From contig CM064428.1 in NCBI GenBank assembly GCA_032690845.1, positions 22,976,001-23,040,000 of the forward strand: a stretch of DNA of 64,000 nt, written 5' to 3'. The position numbers were made by a program, and so were the translations under genes. This DNA is from Eleusine coracana subsp. coracana (taxonomy: Eukaryota; Streptophyta; Magnoliopsida; Poales; Poaceae). This document shows positions 43,990-54,525 of the stretch, one piece after another. Below the pieces are notes generated by a model. It saw only the letters and a program-made list of their open reading frames with translations. It searched no databases and had not been told where the DNA came from. The first letter of the stretch is position 1. The number at the start of each line of letters is the position of its first letter.

Positions 43990-46375
43990 TGCACTTTATC
44001 ATTCGAACGCATGGGACGAGAACCACGATGGAGAAAACGAGGCCTGTCAAAGCGTCTCGACTCAAACCTTTGGTTGTGAGGATAGAAATTATCTGTGTCA
44101 AAGCCAAATCCACGCGAGTGACGCTCACCACGATGGGAAAAATGTGGGACGCCAAAGCGCTGCTGCGCAAAGCCTCTGTCTCGTGAATCAAATCCATATG
44201 GGGGATGACCCTGTCCATGATAGGCACGAGAAAAAGAGCGAGGTTGAAAGTCAACAAAATCATCATAAAAAGCATCCCTAGTCAACTCAGCTTGCTTCCT
44301 CTCAATTCTCTTACACCTAAAATAGAATTTATCCAAGTGGCCCTTGCGACCACAAAACATGCAAATGTAGACACCCTTAGGATTAGGCTTGGCTTGCATT
44401 GCAGGTTTGGGTTTTGGCTTCTCTATTTGCTTTGGGTTGAAGGAGGGTTTGGATTGGGTGGATAGTATGTGTCATTGGGTTTAATGGTGTTTTTCTCATC
44501 CTTGTAGCTGGATCTAGGTACAAACTTACCCACATTCTCACTCTCCTTGTCACACCTCTCAAATCCCAAACCCAAGTTATAGGTTGATCTAGAAGCACTC
44601 TCCTTCACTCTTGCCAAATCACTCTCAATCTTCTCTTCACTCACTAGGGTTCTCTGGAGCCTAGACACAAGATAGTCATTTTCCTAAACTAGGGCTTTGT
44701 TTTCCTCCCTAGTGATTACAAGCTTGTCTTTAAGAGAGGCACACACCTCACAAGGTGGTGGAAGGACCTTAGAGCGAGTCTCATGAAGCAACTTGAACTC
44801 AAGCTCTTTGACTTTGAGGGAGTGAGCGTCCAACTCATCTGTGAGTTTGGGGCACTTCTGACATGCACCCAAAAGAGTTGGTCTAGCTTTGAACTCATCA
44901 AGCTCCTTGAGGGCACTCTCAAGCTGACTAGCAACTTGAGCATGCATACTCTCCCTCTGAGCAAGATCACTCATCACAACTTGACAAGGCTCACACTCAA
45001 CAACAATGTCCTCACGAGCAAGCTTGGACCTAAGTGAAGCAATTTCAAAATCAGCACTCTCCAACTTAGACTTAAGCTCTCTACTCTCACGAACAGCACT
45101 GCGAAGCTTATCATCTTGCATGAGCAGAACATCGCGCAAATGATCAAGTTTAGAAGAGAGCTCATCGAGAGTGGGAGGTACCTCGCTTGTGTCAGAGTCG
45201 AATCCAGAGTCGGTGTCGTGGTCGTTCTTTGCCATGAAGCAAAGTCCAGTGAAGTCATCCTTCCTCTTGACTCGTGGCTTTTCAACCTCCTCCTTCGAGC
45301 TTGTAAAGCCTTCGCTTGATGTGAGGTCAACATCGATCAAGGCGGCAACGCAGGCGCGTGCAATGGCCTTGGCGAACTTCTTGGAGTTCTTGCCCTTCTT
45401 GTAGAAGTGGTTCTTCTTCTGCTTGAAGTCTTCAGTGTTGTTGTCGCGGTACCCGTCCTTCTTCTTCTTCTTGAGACAATCAGCTATGAAGTGTTCCGGG
45501 TCACCGCACTCGAAGCAGGTTCTTGAACCACCTCCTCTTCTCTCCTTCTGGTTGTTGTCGAACCTCCTGAACTTACTTGTGAGCAAGGACAGCTCCTTGT
45601 CAGGAATGCACTCCATCTGTTCATCGGAAGCTGCAACAAGAGAAGACAAAGCAAACTCCAAGGAAGACTTGTCAAGTGAGGGGTTAGTTCCATAAGAAGC
45701 ATCACTGTGACTAACCTTCTGAGAGCTAGAAAGCAAAGCCATGCTAGAAGCAGGAATAGCAAGATTAGGACGAGATTTCCTAGATAGTTTATGAGATTTT
45801 AGCTTGCTATACAATTGCTCACAGTTTAAGGTGTTGAAGTCAGCAGTTTCTTCTAGAGAAGCAATTTTAGCCCCCCAAACATTTTCATCAAGTGAGCACA
45901 ACAGTTGCTTAGCTCTATCATTTTCATTGTACACAAGGGTACCACAAGCCCGCAAGTTGCACACAATTGCCTCAAACCTACGAAAAGTGTCATCTAGTGA
46001 CTCGCCCCGCTTTTTAGCAAAGGTTTGGTACTGTCTATTGTAAGAATCCTTACGCATAGACTTGACCTAGTTGGTACCCTCATGGTAAGTGCAGAGCTTA
46101 TCCCAAATAGCATGAGCAGTGTCAAGGTGTGCAACCCTATCATGTTCACTTCTACCAAGTGCAGAGAGCAGAATATTGACAGCTTTGGAGTTGTTCTAAT
46201 ACCTGACTAACTCACCTACAGATGCCGTATTCAGGTCTTGTGGTATAGCATACTCCTGATCAACAATCTCCCAAATTGCACGTCCTTGGCTCAGCAGATA
46301 CGCCTTGTTCCGTGACTTCGAGTAGGGGAAGTCCTCTCCATCGAACATCCATAGCTTGATAGCACGCTTCTCCAT
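43990..46375 (-). pseudogene. Element C gag (UBN2, two zinc knuckles, coiled coil)
   Basis: ATG at 46375-46373 (minus) opens MEKRAIKLWMFDGEDFPY, as in D. Two in-frame stops (near 46200 and 46070) precede the 457-codon open stretch 46057-44684. That stretch carries UBN2 sequence, CFECGDPEHFIADC (intact zinc knuckle), a Lys-rich patch and a long coiled coil. After frame breaks the C-terminus has CMFCGRKGHLDKFY, the second knuckle with Tyr in place of the last Cys. Gag forms the particle and binds RNA. Confidence 0.85.
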
Positions 46376-46423
46376 GTCGCCTTCGGATCACAAAGCCGGT
46401 GAAGGTCAACTAGTGATCAAACT

Positions 46424-46438
46424 GGCTCTGATACCAAT
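46424..46438 (-). other. Element C primer-binding site
   Basis: The minus strand reads ATTGGTATCAGAGCC directly inside the LTR end, complementary to initiator methionine tRNA. Confidence 0.85.
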
Positions 46439-46679
46439 TGAAGGACCGAGAAGGCGACTAGAGGGGGGGGGGGTGAATGGGAGCCAAATAAAATTGTTCT
46501 CAAGAACTTGGCCTATGTCTCAACTACAACCCAAACCAACCTCTAACTGAGTCATCAAGATTACACACACCAACTTGTGATGTGTTAACCCTAGGAATGA
46601 CTCAAACCAAAAGAACACATAGCAGAAGCACAAGAGAAATGAAAAGGGAAACAAGGAAGATCCGAAAGATCACAAAACT

Positions 46680-46860
46680 GAGCCTGACGGAAGTTCTGTG
46701 GTGCCCGACGGAAGTTCCGAAGCCCCCGACGGAAGTTCTATCAATCACGGAAGTTCCAGGCGACAGGAGAACTGTCACTTATGGAAGTTCTGTGGTTTTT
46801 GACGGAACTTCCATTATGCTCACGGAAGTTCTGTCCTGGCCACGGAAGTTCTGTCCTGGG
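46680..46860. promoter_or_regulatory. Palindrome cluster in the C 5' LTR
   Basis: Nine or so variants of GACGGAAGTTCCGTC spaced about 15-25 bp apart. The position relative to the LTR end matches the ATCGGCA palindromes of D, but the sequence is that of A and B. Confidence 0.65.
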
Positions 46861-47474
46861 CAAAACAGCAGCTCCATTCGGGAAAGAAAATTGCAAAAAC
46901 CCTATCAAACGAACTCCAAAAGGCACGAAATTTGGAGCAGATCATCCTCAATAGATCACGACCCTCCTCTAAAGAGATCCACTCCAAAAACACAAGGAAT
47001 CATCATGAATTTCAGATCTTGTGCCAAGAACATTGAAAAGGGGAAACTTGAGAAAACGATGAAATCAAAGGTGCTCGTGCCTATGATTCGGTCAAAGACC
47101 TATATGGGATTGTTCTAGCACATCATAGCACCAAGATCCCCCACAAAATCCATCCCAAAACTCACTCAAAATCGAGATAAAAAATCACCACGAAAATAGT
47201 TCCGAAAATAAGAAAAAGGGAATTTCGGGATTCAAGTGAAGAGGGAAATCTTGAGCACGAAAATACTTCTCATATCATAGAAAGGTGCTTACAAGATTCA
47301 TAGGTACAAGGCTAGGACGCCACCCTCTTCCTCCCATTATTTGGAAGAGAATAGATGTCTCTCACACACCCTTTCCTCTCCTCTAAAACATGAAGTCCTC
47401 TCCTAGCACTTTGAATAGAGTCCTGACACAAGGCTAATGGGAAGAGGGGCACCTCTCCCACTAGCCACACCTCT

Positions 47475-47484
47475 CCTTATATAG
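47475..47484 (-). promoter_or_regulatory. TATA box of the C 5' LTR
   Basis: CTATATAAGG on the minus strand. The 3' LTR has the same box near 37908. Confidence 0.6.
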
Positions 47485-48232
47485 GCGTAGGGTCTATTGT
47501 CCACATGACCACTCTACCCTTGACCTACATAACACACCCACCTAACACCGGGGGCACAACCATCCATCTTTTTCCTCATCGTCCGAATGCCATCGGACGC
47601 TTCATGTCTTTGCTTCGTCTCAAAGCATGCTCCATGATGGTGCCACGTGCACCACCAACCACCGCCACCGATTTTGAGGCCCAAACCGGGAAACCGCCTT
47701 GCATGCTTCTCAAAGCATGACTTCTGGATGTGGATGCGTGTCACTTTGTCCCGCGATCCTGACCACCGGAAAGTCTCTCCGAGTCCCGATCCATCGGGCC
47801 CCCTTGTCACTTGCACCGGCATCCCGTTCGCCTTGACTTGGTCAACACGCCATCTTCATCACCACCACGGTTTTGAGGCTCAATCGTGAAACTGTTCGTG
47901 CTTCTTGCCTCTCCATGTGTACGGTGTGGATCACCGTTGACTTCACCGGGCATCCCGATCGTCTGGCCCCAAGTCCACTACTTGTGCCCGATCCTCTCGC
48001 TGTTGACCGCCAAGTCGACTCCAGTGATCTACACATCATGAGACAAGCAAACACATTTCCCATCTCCTACAACATCACCAATATCTCCACCAACTCCGGT
48101 TAGTCATAACCATGATATGCAAACCCATGCAATCCCTGGATTCCCACATTTCAACTCAAACACCAAATCCGCTCAAGTCAATTATTTATCACAAATGTAG
48201 CAAACCATTGCACATATCCACATGGTTTCTCT

Positions 48233-49139
48233 GGTTGGCTATGGCATCGCTGGCTAGCTCATGTTGGGATGAGAAATCATTCTAAACTCCTTAAAGGTGG
48301 CCACATCGTTGGACTAAAGGATGTTGCTTTTGAGAATGACAAAATATGTAGCGCATGTCAAGTCGGAAAGCAAGTAGGAGCGGTGCATCCATCCAAGACA
48401 ATGAAGACAATGACAAGACCATTGAAAATGCTCCACATGTACCTATTTGGACAGGTAACCTACATAAGCATTGGCGGTAACAAATATGGCCTTGTAATTG
48501 TTGATGATTATTCTCGTTTCACTTGGGATGTGGCCACAAGACTAAAGGATGTTGCTTTTTGAAGGACAAAAGTGAAAAGCAAGGTATCCTAAAGAAATTC
48601 TTAAGGAGAGCCCAAAATGTGTATGAAGTGAAGATCAAGAAAATAAGGAGTGACAATGGAACTGAGTTCAAGAATACACAAGTTGAAGAATATCTTGATG
48701 AAGAAGGCATCAAGCATGAATTCTCAGCTCCATACACTCCACAACAAAATAGAGTAGCCGAAAGGAAGAACCGCACACTCATAGAGATGGCAAGAACAAT
48801 GCTTGATGAGTACAAGACACCAGACACTTTTTGGGCCAAAACCATCAACACCGCATGCCATGCATCAAATAGATTATATCTTCACAAGATCTTGAAGAAA
48901 ACACCATATGAGCTTCTCACCGGTAACCTTCCAAATGTTTCATACTTTCGTGTCTTTGGGAGCAAATGTTTCATTCTTAACAAGAAACCTAAATCCTCTA
49001 AGTTTGCTCCTAAGACAGATGAAGATTTTTCCTTGGATATGGAACTAACGTCTATGCATATCGAGTCTTTAACAAAGACACTAGTGTTGTTGAAATCACT
49101 CAGGATGTGTAATTTGATGACTCTAATGGCTCTCAAGTA
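48233..49139 (+). pseudogene. Element A integrase (continuation after C)
   Basis: It resumes with LWHRWLAHVGMRNHSKLLKGG, zinc domain CSACQVGKQVG, LLHM-type strand (LHMYLFGQ: the first catalytic Asp is Tyr, TAC, where B has GAC), then SDNGTEFKNTQVEEYLDEEG (second Asp) and QQNRVAERKNRTLIEMART (Glu). A 28-bp templated insertion at about 48528 resembles 48291-48324 and shifts the frame. There is a stop at 49138. Confidence 0.85.
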
Positions 49140-51037
49140 GTGCAAGTTAATCTAAGTGATGTAGGCGATGAAGCTCCTTGTGATGCAATAAGGAATATGG
49201 CAATAGGAGAGATAAGACCGCAAGACCCAAACTCAAGTCAAAATGAACCATCTTCTTCAAGACAAGATGATCCATCTCCACAAGAGCCACATGATGAACA
49301 AGATCGAGGGAGAGACCAAGATCATGGTGACGATCATGGTCAAGGTAACAACCAAGATCAAGCTCAAGATGGTGGGGATAGAGACACTCAAGATGATATC
49401 AATCAAGAAGAAGAAGATGCATCTAGGCCAATTCATCCACGAGTACGACAAAGCATTCAAAAGGATAACCTCGTTGACAAAATTCTTGGAGACGTCCAAA
49501 AGGGGGTAACTACTAGATCCCGAATGGCTACATTTTTTCATCATTACTCGTTTGTTTCCTCTATGGAACCTCTTAGGGTGGAACAAGTCCTTCAAGACTC
49601 GGATTGGGTGATGGCTATGGAAGAAGAGTTGAACAACTTTGAAAGAAACAAGGTGTGGTCATTAGTGGAGAGGCCCAAGCAAAATGTTGTAGGTACAAAA
49701 TGGGTTTTCCGCAACAAGCAAGATGAGTATGGTGTGGTGGTGAGAAACAAGGCAAGATTAGTTGCAAAAGGCTACTCACAAGTAGAAGGTTTGGACTTTG
49801 GTGAAACATATGGACCCGTAGCTAGGCTTGAGTCAATTCTTATTTTACATGCCTATGCTACTCACCATGGCTTTAAGAATTTTCAAATGTATGTGAAAAG
49901 TGCATTTCTTAATGGCCCCATTCAAGAAGAGGTGTATGTACAACAACCTCCGGGCTTTGAAGACCCAATGAAACCAAACCATGTGTACAAGCTTCACAAA
50001 GCTCTCCACGGCCTCAAGCAATCTCCTAGAGCTTGGTATGAACACCTCAAAGGATACTTGATCAACAAAGGCTTCACAATTGGCAAGGCCGATCCTACTC
50101 TCTTCACAAGAAAAGTTGATAATGATTTATTTGTGTGCCAAATATATGTCGATAACATTATATTTGGTTCTACTAATCAATCTCTTTATGATGAGTTTGC
50201 CAAGATTTTGACTAGGAAATTTGAGATGTCCATGATGGGGGAGTTAATGTTCTTTCTAGGTTTTCAAGTCAAGCAACTTGAAGAAGGAACATTCATAAGT
50301 CAAACCAAGTACCCTCAAGACATACTCAAGAAGTTTGACATGGAGAATGCTAAGCCTAACAAGACACCCATGAAGACAAATGGACATCTTGGGCTAGATG
50401 TAAATGGTAAACCCGTGGATCAAAATGTATATCGCTCCATGATTGGCTCCTTGCTTTATCTTTGTGCATCTAGGCCCGATATCATGCTTAGTGTGTGCAT
50501 GTGTGCAAGATTCCAAAGTGCTCCAAAGGAAAGTCACCTCGTGGCGGTAAAAAGAATCTTAAGATATTTGGTTCACACCCCAAACATAGGATTGTGGTAT
50601 CCCAAGGGCTCCAAGTTCAAGTTAGTCGGTTATTCTTGGGTAGGTCTCTTGTGTCATGGTCATCCAAGAAACAAAATTTCGTTGCCTTATCCACGGCCGA
50701 AGCGGAGTAAGTTGCAGCCGAAAGTTGTTATGCACAACTACTTTGGATGCGACAAACTCTAAAGGACTTTGGATACACTATGACCAAAGTTCCACTCCTA
50801 TGTGACAATGAGAATGCCATCATGATGGCATATAACCCCATTGATCACAATAGAACCAAGCATATAGATAACTGGCACCACTTCTTGAGAGATCATTCTA
50901 TAAAGGGGGATATTGATATTAGCTATGTTAGAACTGATAAACAACTAGCCGATATTTTTACCAAACCCCTAGATAAGAAGTGGTTTTGTGAACTTAGGAG
51001 TGAACTAAATATTCATGACTCATCCAACTTGGAGTAG
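49140..51037 (+). pseudogene. Element A reverse transcriptase and RNase H
   Basis: A 540-codon frame (49140-50762) begins in an Asp/Gln-rich linker (QDRGRDQDHGDDHGQ). It continues through RT fingers (VVGTKWVFRNKQDEYGVVVR) and motif A (MYVKSAFLNG, Asp replaced by Tyr). The box is YVDNIIFGS: the second Asp is Asn (AAC, 50154-50156). RNase H lacks about 60-70 bp at 50637, including the YSDAD strand that B has at 59368-59450. The end is readable at 50747-51037 (LLCDNENAIMM, ADIFTKPLDKKW). The protein would be inactive. Confidence 0.85.
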
Positions 51038-51199
51038 AATCTTGTGCTTTGATTGGTGTATTGATCTTTTGATCACTGGATCATATATTGATACTTGTGA
51101 ATATAGTTTTGATTGTTGATTTGTTACTATTCACAAGTTGAGACAAGCTTTATACTCCTTATGCAACTTGTCCATAAGTTCAAACTTGTAGCAGTTCGT

Positions 51200-51740
51200 G
51201 CCTTTTTCCAGAGAATGATGGAACTTCCGTCACCCATTGACGGAACTTCCATCACCTTCAGATCCTCAGATAATGAAGCATTTCTCTGTTTCAATCTTTT
51301 TGGGCTCAACCAAGAACGATGGAACTTCCGCGACCCATTCACAGAACTTTCGTCGTCCACAGAAGTTCTGTGAGAACCTCCGTGACTCCCTCCTGTTGCG
51401 CGTCTCAACCCGAGACTCACGGAACTTCCGTCATTTTTCCATCTCTTTGACCTAGGTATGAACTTGTCTCTAGTTCTTGAGTTCTTGGTCAATATGCTCA
51501 AATACCTCGATTCCACTTGGGTAGATAGGTTCCTTTGTACCTAGACTATCCTCCTCTAAGAGCATTTGAGTAGTTGAAGCAGGATCCAAGAGATGTGTAG
51601 GATTTGGTGCAAACTGCAAGTGATGGAACTTCCATGGATCCTCATGAAACTTCCATCATGACGGAACTTACGTGGATCCACACGGAACCTCCATCAATAG
51701 CAGTTCAGTGCACTAACTTCTACATGTTCATTGGTCCTTT
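51200..51740. promoter_or_regulatory. Palindrome-rich spacer between pol and ORF3 of element A
   Basis: Variants of TGACGGAACTTCCGTCA occur at about 51216-51255, 51318-51375, 51418-51435 and 51620-51695, in sequence with no open frame of note. These are the LTR palindromes, here about 100-550 bp before the start of ORF3. A similar set is in B (60080-60300 and 60690-60780). Confidence 0.65.
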
Positions 51741-51750
51741 TCGTTGACGT

Positions 51751-53385
51751 TTGCCTGACCCATTGTCTCACTCCATGATACATGATAGGCTTGTGACAAT
51801 GGTCCACATCAAGAATGCTTCAAAAGCTCCAAGTGATTCAAGTGAAGAGGAACAAGTGGTGGAATCCTCCTCAATTCAGGACCTTGTACCTCTCGCTTTG
51901 AGACAGAAGGCAGTGCTAAAGAGAAGGAAGCCATCTAGCAGCGGTGCCCAAACAGTTCATGTTGAGGCTGGAGGTTCTCTCCCTCCAGGGAGAGCACAAG
52001 ATAAAGGGAAGAAACCAATGAAGGAGAAAATTGGCCAGCCTAGGAAGAAGTTCACACACAAAAGGGATGAGCCCTTGAACATTATGAGGGACCTTCGAGT
52101 CCATGCCCCTGTGTATCCACATCACCGTGATTTCAAGGATTACAAGAAAGATGCAGAGGGACTAAGTGTTGCCAGAAGGCAAAATCAATATCTTGAGGTG
52201 GACAAAGAGGCGAGTGACCCCCGGTTTCTCATTTGGTTTCAGCAAGACTACTACGTGTCCATGCTCATTGACATGAACAGAAAGAACCGGTTGGCCACTC
52301 ATCAGTGGATTGATTGGAAATACATGGAAGAGAAGGATGACACTACCTTTGATGAGATTGTGGGAGCTTGCAAGGATAGAAATGTTTATGATCTCATGGG
52401 TTTCAACTATGACTGGAATGAAGAAGTGATATGTCAGTTCTACTCCACCCTCTACATTGATGGAAGAAGATACTTTTATTGGATGCCACAGGGGGTCCAG
52501 TATGTCATATCTCCCTCTCGCTTGGCCACCTTTTTCTTTTAAGATGCTGAGGAAGATAATGAAAGGGAGAGGCTCTCATGTGAGCCAGTGCTGAAGGATT
52601 CAGAGTTGACATTCATGTATAAGGACCTTGATCCAACATATAAGGGCACTACTCATAGGATGCATAACTTTTACTTCACCCTCAACAGGATGCTCAGGGT
52701 GACCATTGCTCCAAAGGCTGGGTATGCTACTTCCCTTGTTGAGCATTCTAGAAACATTCTTGCTAGATTCCGAGAAGACGCTGCTCCTTTTAGTGTGATG
52801 GACTTCATTGTCCAAGAGATCTACACTGCGTATTTGGATACAAGGAAGGTTCTACCGTTTGCACCTTACCTCATGAAGATGATCGAGTCTGAGTCAGGCT
52901 TGGTCTTCGAGAAGGAGTGCAAACATCAGCCTTTATGATCCTGTGTGTGCAAGTCAACTCACCCTCATGATGTCACCATTTGTAGAGAGATAGCGACAGA
53001 CAAGGTAGCAACAACATCAATAGAGGCACCAGACACAATAGCAGCAGCAGCAGGGGCCTCTTCATCAGCTCGAGACCGACAGTGTCGCCCATCCTCTCCC
53101 GTTCTTGCATTTCTTAAGGGCATCTTCAGTGCTTGTTGCTTCAATGAAAACGAGAACTGGGAGAACAAGTGGCACATCAACAAGCAAGTGAGGCGCTACA
53201 AGAGGGACCAGCGGGCTCAGAGACATGAAGTGTCTCCTGATGGTTCCGAGTGTGAGCTCGATGGTGAGCCACCGGTCTTTGAGGATCCACTTGCCGGCTA
53301 TGATTGGGATGATGTTGCTCCAACTCCTCCGCCGTCCAATGATGAAGAAGAAGGCGATGGTGAGAGCACTTACGATGATGAGTGA
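51751..53385 (+). pseudogene. Element A ORF3, envelope-position protein of unknown function
   Basis: One frame of 545 codons broken by TAA (52540-52542) and TGA (52936-52938). Order: a Ser/Glu-rich start, a basic nuclear-signal-like patch (LKRRKPSSSG, GKKPMKEK), then a conserved middle region (SDPRFLIWFQQDYYVSMLID, VYDLMGFNYDWNEEVICQFY, STLYIDG) resembling the plant transposon-protein domain seen in several grass retrotransposons. An acidic tail (FEDPLAGYDWDDVAP, DEEEGDGESTYDDE) follows. I see no signal peptide or clear membrane span, so true envelope function is doubtful. It lies where some Sireviruses carry an env-like ORF. Confidence 0.65.
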
Positions 53386-53842
53386 TGCCTTTCTCTTATC
53401 TTCTTCTCCTTTCTTTCTTTTTGGTGCCTTGATGCCAAAGGGGGAGAGATGAGATGAAAAGGATATTTGTTTCAGTGGCTTGCTTGTAATAGGATAGTGA
53501 TGGACCTATGGACTAGTTATCCTTTCTATTTGCTTTGAGTGTGAAACCTACTTGTGAACCTTATTGTAATAACTCAATTGTTCTTATGTTATGTGTGGTG
53601 CTTGTTTCTAATAGTTTTGTAAGTTGTGTTGCTTTTTTATTGCTTTATCACGTTGCTTCACTCTTGCACTTTTTTAGGCACCCCACTCATTGCAAAATAT
53701 AGGGGGAGCTCCCTCACATGTTTCTGTGATTCATGCATATCTTTAGGGGGAGTTCCACTAGATCTTGCTCTTCGTCTCTTTTGATTATCCTCTTTATATC
53801 CTTTTTTATTCTATTGTCATCAATCACCAAAAAGGGGGAGAT
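53386..53842 (+). other. Element A 3' noncoding region with four polypurine-like tracts
   Basis: CAAAGGGGGAGAGATG (about 53436), ATAGGGGGAGCTCC (about 53699), TTAGGGGGAGTTCC (about 53743) and AAAAAGGGGGAGAT (53829-53842). The last touches LTR2 and is the expected plus-strand primer. No gene. Confidence 0.75.
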
Positions 53843-54179
53843 TGAAGATGCATCTAGGATCCCCTAGTGGGTTTTGGTGTACGATGATGAAAGATTAAAA
53901 GTGTGCTAACTTTTTTATGAAGTATATGTGCAGATAATCAAAATTATTGTATAACCCCACATTTGCAAGTTGTTGTTTACTCTCAAAAACTCAAAGGAAA
54001 GGATATGGACTCAAAAGCACTTCAGTGATTAGCTCTTTTATTTACTTTGAGTCATAGGTATGCCGAACTATAAAGGGGGGTAAAACAAACTTGCTAAGTA
54101 GGGAAATGTGTGTGTTCAAGTTGTGACAAGTATAGCCAACATAGCCTTAGAACCAGTCTCTTTCTGTGCCTAACAGAGA

Positions 54180-54480
54180 GTGATGAAAGTTCCGTGAGCC
54201 CTCTCATGAAAGTTCCATCAGAGTCGGGTCTCTTTCTTCTGCCTTCCCGAGTGTGACGAAAGTTCCGTCACCCCCTGACAGAAGTTCCATCACTAGAATT
54301 TCCATGGCTCTCACGAAAGTTCTGTGAGCTCAATCCTTGTTAAACCGAGAGTGACGGAAGTTCCGTCACCCCTTGACGGAAGTTCCATCATAGCATCTGG
54401 CTTCTATCCCAGGCGCGTGCAACGGCTAAATTTGAAATGGCGGAAGTTCCATGGGTAACCATGGAAGTTCCGTCAGACCC
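54180..54480. promoter_or_regulatory. Palindrome cluster in LTR2
   Basis: About ten variants, including the perfect TGACGGAAGTTCCGTCA at 54352-54368, all just upstream of the TATA box. Later copies at 55190-55235 lie near the LTR end. Confidence 0.7.
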
Positions 54481-54516
54481 AGAAAATAGTGTAACGGCTA
54501 GTTATTGAGCTCTCTC

Positions 54517-54525
54517 TTTAAATAG
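54517..54525 (+). promoter_or_regulatory. TATA box of LTR2
   Basis: TTTAAATAG in the same context as in LTR1. Confidence 0.55.

Larger units (their letters stand above)
36905..48231 (-). mobile_element. Element C: Sirevirus-type Copia retrotransposon inserted in A
   Basis: On the minus strand: 5' LTR 48231-46439, primer site, gag (from 46375), protease-integrase (43865-42498), RT (42392-41351), a nested 698-bp miniature LTR element, RNase H (40652-39994), noncoding region and 3' LTR 38658-36905. It lies between CCTTGGGT and GGTTGGCTATGG of A, sequence that is continuous in B. Flanks are GGTGT on the left and TGGTT on the right, so no clean TSD. The LTR backbone is that of element D. Confidence 0.9.
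46439..48231 (-). repeat. Element C 5' LTR (about 1793 bp)
   Basis: On the minus strand it runs from AGAAACCATGTGG (first bases altered from TGAGAAACC) at about 48231 to GGTCCTTCA at 46439. TATA box CTATATAAGG is at 47484-47475. Palindromes at 46680-46860 lie 600-800 bp after it. A C tract is near the end (complement of the G run at about 46463). Confidence 0.87.

Noticed and set aside
36895..48240. Clean target-site duplication for element C
   Set aside because: Flanks are GGTGT and TGGTT with altered terminal bases of the LTR. The insertion is certain from continuity with B, but a 5-bp duplication cannot be shown.
51751..53385. Retroviral-type envelope gene
   Set aside because: The ORF is in the envelope position but shows no signal peptide, membrane span or cleavage site that I can see. 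Called only as ORF3.
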